Assembly: GCA_023129715.1 (NCBI GenBank)
Contig: JAGMBO010000005.1
Span: forward strand, 62,001 to 126,000
Length of the DNA: 64,000 bases
Reading direction: 5' to 3'
Source of the DNA: Candidatus Eiseniibacteriota bacterium
Lineage (GTDB): Bacteria; Eisenbacteria; RBG-16-71-46; CAIMUX01; WJJG01
In this document: positions 60,047-64,000 of the stretch, one piece after another
Position numbering within the stretch: position 1 is the stretch's first letter
Layout of the letters: the number at the start of each line of letters is the position of its first letter
Program-made: the position numbers and the translations under genes
The notes under the pieces: model-generated
What the model was told of the DNA's origin: nothing
The model's input: the letters and a program-made list of their open reading frames with translations, nothing else
Database searches by the model: none

Positions 60047-60685
60047 GTGCGTGTCGTTGCGTTTGTGGATGGCTTCAACCTCTACCATGCCATAAAGAAC
60101 CTAGGGCAGCCCCACCTGAAGTGGCTCGATCTCTGGGGCCTTTGCAGCGAGTACTGTCCGCCGCCGGCTCTGTCGCTCAGGGGGGTCTACTACTTTTCTG
60201 CTTTTGCCACATGGCGACGGGGCGCGTATCACAGGCATCGGCAGTACGTCAAAGCACTTGAGGCTACTGGAGTTGTACCCGTGATGGGCAGTTTCAAGGA
60301 GAAGGACCGGGAGTGCTTTGGCTGCGGGGACAAGTGGACGGCCCACGAGGAGAAGCAGACGGACGTGAATATCGCCCTCCATCTCGTCACCAAAGCGACC
60401 GATGACGAGTTTGACCGGGCGATTCTCGTATCGGCCGACTCGGACTTGGTGCCCGCCATTGAGATGATGAGAGTCCGTGCTCCTCGCAAGAGTATCAGGA
60501 TAGTGATTCCAGTCGGCGGCTACCCATGCGCTGAGCTCGCACGGGCGGCCGGTGGTACAAGAGCCTGCGTGCCTATGGGGCGCGTTCTCATTGAGCGCCA
60601 TTTGCTTCCGGCCAGTGTGAATGACCCCCATGGCCAGTGTGTGGCTGTCCGGCCCAGCAGGTATGACCCGCCGCCTACCGCATAG
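60047..60685 (+). CDS. NYN/LabA-like PIN-fold nuclease domain protein
   Basis: A 212-residue NYN domain protein. VRVVAFVDGFNLYHAIKNL carries the first Asp, EEKQTDVNIALHLVTKA the second, and DRAILVSADSDLVPAIEMM the third acidic cluster, all at family positions for a metal-dependent RNase. A two-Cys segment, CFGCGDKWT, is inserted before the second motif and could bind zinc. The GTG at 60047 has GGGGGG upstream; earlier in-frame starts would pass through the terminator. Located in the accessory part of the element, it may be an RNA-cleaving defence or host-takeover gene. The role is inferred. Confidence 0.83.
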   Translation: MRVVAFVDGFNLYHAIKNLGQPHLKWLDLWGLCSEYCPPPALSLRGVYYFSAFATWRRGAYHRHRQYVKALEATGVVPVMGSFKEKDRECFGCGDKWTAHEEKQTDVNIALHLVTKATDDEFDRAILVSADSDLVPAIEMMRVRAPRKSIRIVIPVGGYPCAELARAAGGTRACVPMGRVLIERHLLPASVNDPHGQCVAVRPSRYDPPPTA

Positions 60686-60887
60686 GCCCACCCCCACCCC
60701 CACATCTCCCCCAGGAGCGACGATCCCCCCCCTACCCCTACCCACGGGTCGGACCCGGGCAAGATAGGGGCGCAGGGGGGATGTATGGGGGTCAAAAGAA
60801 AAACTGCGCTACGTTAGATTATGACTTGCCCAATGGGGGACTTTGTGCGATGATCTTAACGGGAGGGGTGCAAAACGAGGAGGACTC

Positions 60888-61343
60888 GTGGGCAAGACTG
60901 CAGGACCAGCTGTGGCAAGCGTAGGCAAGAAGAGTGGTCGCAAGGGAAACCCCAGCGGCAAGATAGCGCTGAATATCTACATCAAGCCAACCGTGCATCA
61001 GCGCTTGAAGTCATCTGCTAGAACCCTCGGTGTGCCGATCGGGGACCTGATCCGGGACCTGCTGGTCTACGGCGGCCCCATCCTGCGGGCCCTGGACCTC
61101 CGGGCGTCCGGTGCGCTTGACCCCTACCCAGCGGCGCTCGAGGAACTGGACGCCACCCTCCGGCGGTATCAGTTCTTTGTCGCCGGGCTGCAGGACTTCC
61201 AGGCGCGCATTCCGCAGATCGCGGCTGAGGTCGCCGCTAAGGCCGGCGTGGATCTCGCCGCCATCGACACGCAGGTCCGTGCCGATCTTGCGGTGCCGGA
61301 GGATGGGCCGCGGATGAGCGATGCCGAGGAGCAAGCTAGGTGA
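60888..61343 (+). CDS. Small protein coupled to the integrase, RHH-like
   Basis: A 151-residue protein with a basic N-terminus (GKKSGRKGNPSGK), then KIALNIYIKPTVHQRLKSSARTLGVPIGDLIRDLLVYGG, a strand-helix-helix reminiscent of ribbon-helix-helix DNA binders, and a helical C-terminal half (LEELDATLRRYQFFVAGLQDFQARIPQIAAEVAAKAG). The GTG at 60888 has GAGGAGG upstream. Its stop overlaps the integrase GTG as GTGA. The tight coupling suggests a role in integration or excision, such as a recombination directionality factor or a regulator of the integrase; this is untested inference. Confidence 0.68.
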   Translation: MGKTAGPAVASVGKKSGRKGNPSGKIALNIYIKPTVHQRLKSSARTLGVPIGDLIRDLLVYGGPILRALDLRASGALDPYPAALEELDATLRRYQFFVAGLQDFQARIPQIAAEVAAKAGVDLAAIDTQVRADLAVPEDGPRMSDAEEQAR

Positions 61344-63169
61344 AGCGGGCAGTTCTCTACGCCAGGGTCAGCACGGCAGAGCAGGCAGAACGCGCAAAGA
61401 GCGTCCCTGAGCAGCTTGAAGCGTGCCGCGAGTACTGTGAGGTCCAAGGCTGGGAGGTCGCCGGCGAGTGGTCAGATCCGGGCGTCTCTGGCACGCTCAG
61501 GAACCGGCCGGACCTACGGCGCGCTCTCGCCTACGTCGAGGACCATCGCCCTGACGTGTTCCTTGTCTGGTCGCACTCCCGCCTTGCCCGGAGCCTAAAT
61601 GCCTTCTACTCGATCAATGCGACTCTCGAGGCAAACGGCGTGGCACTCGTTGCCGCGGATGATCCGCAGGCGTCCTATATCGTTCGGGCCGTCATGATGC
61701 TCGCCAGCCAGATCATGATCGAGGAAACGAAAGCCTCCATTAGGCGCGCCAAGCGGGGCATCGCCAGTAGGCTCGAGTTCCCCGGTGGCAAGCCCCCGTT
61801 TGGCTTCCGCCTAGAACGCCAGGATGACGACAAGAACGTCCTCGTTTCTGATCCAGACGAGGCCCGGACGATCCGCCGGGTGTTCTCGTGGGCCGATCCC
61901 GAGGCCGAAGGCCGGCAACTGACCGAGATCGCCCAGTCCGTTGGATGGACCCGCGGGCGACTCCATAACACCCTCCGGCATCCGGTCTACGCGGGCGGCT
62001 ATGTCTTCGGGCGGCGCCCTGTCGTTGGCCAAGGGCCGACGATCTACCCCCGCCAGAAGTCGATCCCGCGTGGGGAATGGCTTGCCACTGTCACTTGGAA
62101 TCATCACGAGCCGCTCGTGCCCCGCGAGCAATGGGAACGGGTGTGGAAGCGACTCGATCGTAATGCACAGAGCTTCAATGCGGGGCACAACTACGGACGG
62201 ACTCGGCTCGCGCTTTCGGGTCGGCTGCGGTGTGGCCTCTGTGGGCAAGCTATTGCCACAACGGGCAAGGCCCCGCTCGGGCCGGGGATCAAGCGGCGTT
62301 ACTTCCGATGCGTCGGCAACATGACCAAGTCTGCCGAGCGCAAGCGCGCCAAGAAGTGCCGTGGCGTCGGGAGTTTCCATATCGACGGCTGGGCCGGCTG
62401 GATCTTGTCGGCGGTCCACGACAAGCTCGCGAATTCGGATCTCGCCAAGCAGATCGCCACCGATCTCGAGCGGGATCGCACGCGGAAGCGGCCACCGAAG
62501 AAGCTCCGAGCGGAGGTGCGGAAGTGGACGCAGAAGGAGAAGCAGTTTCTGCAGGCCATTGGGAGCCGCGAGATCAAGAACAAGCGGGATCTCTACCGTG
62601 AGTATGACGCCGCGGCGACCGAACGGCACAAGGCCGAGCAGGCACTCGCGGACGCCCAGCGAGAGCAGGGCGACCCGATCACGCTTGAGCAGGTGCAGCG
62701 CGAGCTGATCCGCACGGGGTCAGAGCTGCTCGGGCTGGTGCAGGTTGCCCAGCGGCATGATGCCAAGTCCCGAAAGTGGTTCGCCACGATGGCCGATCGC
62801 AACCCGGCGACTCTGAAGTGGCTTCGCGAAGAGTATCACCGCCGCGGAGGGCGCTCCGATCTCGAGTTCGAGCCCGAGTTCCTGCCCGACCCGGACGGCG
62901 AGAAAGAGTCTCGGATCATGCATCGGGCGCTCGCATATCACGAGCTGCGAGCTCTCGACGAGGATCCCGAGGTGCGGCGCAAGCTGCACAAGTACGTCGA
63001 GTCGGCCACAGTGAACACGGACGGCACTCTCTCGATCCGCCTGGACTGGGGGCGCGTTTTCGAGACTTCGGTTCCGTCTTTCTTGTGCCTTCCAGAAGCA
63101 CCGATAGATCGGTCGCCGCGAAGCTCTCGAGGAGAGCGAGGGCCGCCAGGAAACCCCGGTCGCGCGTGA
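61340..63169 (+). CDS. Large serine recombinase (integrase), C-terminus host-derived
   Basis: A 609-residue large serine recombinase. The resolvase domain (1-150) has LYARVSTAEQAER with the catalytic Ser 10 and VWSHSRLARSLNAFYSI. The recombinase domain (about 155-290) has GGKPPFGFRL and TLRHPVYAGGYVFGRRP. A zinc ribbon (CGLCGQAI...YFRC...KKCRG) and a long coiled coil (about 410-520) follow. Codon 583 abuts the right attachment core, so the last 26 residues (LPEAPIDRSP...) are read from host DNA. In the circular element the frame would instead continue [19 protein letters not shown] for 67 codons. The start is a GTG overlapping the preceding stop. Confidence 0.95.
   Translation: MKRAVLYARVSTAEQAERAKSVPEQLEACREYCEVQGWEVAGEWSDPGVSGTLRNRPDLRRALAYVEDHRPDVFLVWSHSRLARSLNAFYSINATLEANGVALVAADDPQASYIVRAVMMLASQIMIEETKASIRRAKRGIASRLEFPGGKPPFGFRLERQDDDKNVLVSDPDEARTIRRVFSWADPEAEGRQLTEIAQSVGWTRGRLHNTLRHPVYAGGYVFGRRPVVGQGPTIYPRQKSIPRGEWLATVTWNHHEPLVPREQWERVWKRLDRNAQSFNAGHNYGRTRLALSGRLRCGLCGQAIATTGKAPLGPGIKRRYFRCVGNMTKSAERKRAKKCRGVGSFHIDGWAGWILSAVHDKLANSDLAKQIATDLERDRTRKRPPKKLRAEVRKWTQKEKQFLQAIGSREIKNKRDLYREYDAAATERHKAEQALADAQREQGDPITLEQVQRELIRTGSELLGLVQVAQRHDAKSRKWFATMADRNPATLKWLREEYHRRGGRSDLEFEPEFLPDPDGEKESRIMHRALAYHELRALDEDPEVRRKLHKYVESATVNTDGTLSIRLDWGRVFETSVPSFLCLPEAPIDRSPRSSRGERGPPGNPGRA
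63088..63090. other. attR core
   Basis: CCT, shared with 52845-52847. The reconstructed attP has CTTG and CAAG arms placed symmetrically around the core (CTTGTGCCTGCAAG), as expected for a serine-integrase site. Confidence 0.85.
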
Positions 63170-63476
63170 TCACCCCCATGCCCGCGCTGCGTCTCCTCCC
63201 CGCGCCCCGCGCCCCGTTGCCTCCCTCGGAGGGATCATCCGTAGACCACAACCCGAGCTGGGCCCTCGCCTCGAACCGCGGGCGAACGTCGGCGAGCGTT
63301 CCGAGCAGGCGCACCCAGGTCGCCAATTCGGGGTCGAATTGCCCGAGGACGCCGATTACCCGATCGAGGATCGTGCCCACGCGCCTGCGGGCGCGGGGCC
63401 ACTCGCCCACGGCGACCTCTCGTTCGGCAGCGATCCGCTCTCCCTCCAGTTCTCGCCACAAGACCTCGGCTTCCAT
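63088..63476 (-). pseudogene. Sigma-54 enhancer-binding protein, N-terminal part (split by integration)
   Basis: The frame starts MEAEVLWRELEGERIAAERE at 63476 (GAGGGGGGG upstream) and reaches FLAALALLESFAATDLSVLLEG at the right junction, where the next codons are element DNA (TRKTEPKS). The next residues expected in an enhancer-binding protein are ESGTGKE, which is exactly what the fragment at 51920-52847 begins with. The about 105-residue N-terminal domain is helical and is not a receiver, GAF or PAS domain I recognise, so the signal sensed is unknown. The overlap with the integrase 3' end is on opposite strands. Confidence 0.92.
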
Positions 63477-63969
63477 CCCCCCCCCTCGCTGGTTCACTCC
63501 CGCTTCTGGCTGACCGGCCGGCCGACCAGGACACCGCGGTCATGGCCACTCCCCGATCCCCCGCACCCCCAACCCCACTCCACACACGCGGCCCCACCAA
63601 TCAGCACCTTGGCATACTGCCTGCCTTCCCTAGGGCGATGCAGGAACGATGCCAGTGCCTCCGGCGGGCATCGCGCATCACCAATCGCGCGCATTGCAAT
63701 CTGCCTCCGACCGGGCACTAACGCAGCGCAGGGAGGGACTAGCCTCGCAACCAGGCTTTCTGTAAGCAGTTGAGGCTTTCCGCTCGTTGCCCCCCGTCAT
63801 TGGAATGATCGATGCAGTAGTTGGGATCGCCGGAGCGACCGTCGCCCCGGGGAACAGAGCGAGGCCCTGCCGCCCATGTACGCGCAGAAGAGACCGTGAG
63901 TGGGTGACTGTGGCAGAGCAGAGGCGGGACCGCGCGGGCGGCAGACCAAAGAGGAGGGGGCAAGCCGCG
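63477..63969. other. Intergenic region upstream of the split activator
   Basis: About 490 bases without a credible gene. Short frames on both strands have no ribosome sites. It presumably contains the promoter of the activator on the minus strand, but I see no convincing -10/-35 pair and no sigma-54 site. The right end has GAGGAGGGGG before the next plus-strand ATG. Confidence 0.45.
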
Positions 63970-64000
63970 ATGAGAGGATTGCGACGGCAGAGGATTGTCT
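63970..64000 (+). CDS. Possible start of a gene cut by the window end
   Basis: ATG at 63970 preceded by GAGGAGGGGG at about ten bases; the ten codons visible read MRGLRRQRIV. This is too short to assign. The basic start could be a signal peptide. Confidence 0.35.
   Translation, partial: MRGLRRQRIV

Larger units (their letters stand above)
52845..63090 (+). mobile_element. Serine-integrase element of about 10.24 kb with capsid and helicase genes
   Basis: Both boundaries follow from the split host gene: joining bases up to 52844 with those after 63090 through the shared CCT restores the activator's Walker A codons in frame. Contents in order are: a DnaB/RepA-like helicase, an iteron cluster, three small unknown genes, an HK97-type capsid protein, a structural-like protein, a DUF1833 tail protein, a minus-strand membrane protein, a NYN-domain protein, a small DNA-binding-like protein and a large serine recombinase. 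No terminase, portal, protease or lysis gene is present, so it is either a reduced prophage or a satellite-type element that relies on a helper. Confidence 0.9.

Noticed and set aside
60826-60850. Possible fifth copy of the structured repeat (TTGCCCAATGGGGGACTTTGTGCGA)-like sequence in the mobile element
   Set aside because: It shares GCCCAATGGGG and a loosely matching TTTGTGCGA, but lacks the CGGCACA part and the nested stems, and is not placed after a minus-strand stop. Chance is possible, so I did not list it as a copy.
63739-63963. Minus-strand open frame of 74 codons near the window end
   Set aside because: No ribosome site, no recognisable domain and a composition like the surrounding noncoding DNA.

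Overview
The window is a GC-rich (roughly two-thirds G+C) bacterial chromosome segment. It encodes diderm hallmarks: a Tol-Pal set (TolA-like, TolB, Pal, CpoB), Pal- and CpoB-type lipoproteins, MltG and LspA. It also carries secreted Cys-rich proteins with 'TGACC' modules, a dockerin-like secreted protein, a FlgD/T9SS-like C-terminal domain on an M1 peptidase, and several TPR/GT-C membrane proteins. This mix is reminiscent of uncultured FCB-type lineages such as Candidatus Eisenbacteria; that placement is inference from gene style, as no rRNA gene is present. Layout: (1) 1-9075 (+) is a surface-glycan or protein-glycosylation operon: sugar epimerase, DegT aminotransferase, EamA/SMR-like flippase half, methyltransferase and three GT-C-like membrane proteins, two with TPRs. 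A lipoprotein phosphodiesterase converges on it. (2) 11026-14021 (-) holds three small secreted proteins, followed by tRNA-Val. (3) 14546-20937 (-) is a housekeeping operon: divIVA, PNP, lspA, an RluA-family synthase, an RsbV/RsbW-like pair, ruvX and mltG. (4) 21201-28352 holds fbp, a GT4, a cupin, a zinc ribbon, an MFS transporter and the threonine-to-glycine pair kbl-tdh. (5) 28422-39068 (-) holds nuclease-ATPase-Tol-Pal genes, a probable selenoprotein, metG and era. (6) 39371-52847 holds ispH, an M1 peptidase, a radical SAM enzyme, pdxT-pdxS-pdxR, a stand-alone ACT protein, an acyl-CoA mutase and a split sigma-54 activator. (7) 52845-63090 is an integrated mobile element. (8) 63088-64000 is the other half of the sigma-54 activator plus an intergenic end.

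The mobile element is the most unusual region. A large serine recombinase has integrated about 10.24 kb of DNA exactly inside the Walker A codons (GESGTGKE) of a sigma-54 enhancer-binding protein gene. Joining the two flanks restores a continuous 437-residue activator, and the two junctions share only CCT/AGG. The attachment site lies inside the 3' end of the integrase gene. In the integrated state the last 26 integrase codons are host DNA. In the excised circle the same frame runs 67 codons into the left end and stops overlapping the start of the helicase gene. The element carries a DnaB/RepA-like helicase with a downstream cluster of GAGACRA iterons (likely origin), an HK97-type capsid protein and a DUF1833 tail protein, but no terminase, portal or protease. 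It also has a NYN-domain gene behind a promoter-terminator leader.

A second unusual feature is a lipoprotein with PKD and thioredoxin-like domains (35215-36177). Its frame is interrupted by a single TGA at the redox site, followed at the right distance by a stem-loop that fits the bacterial SECIS rules; I annotate it as a selenoprotein. A third is a structured repeat present four times between 35141 and 44015, each copy starting 16-34 bases after the stop codon of a minus-strand gene.
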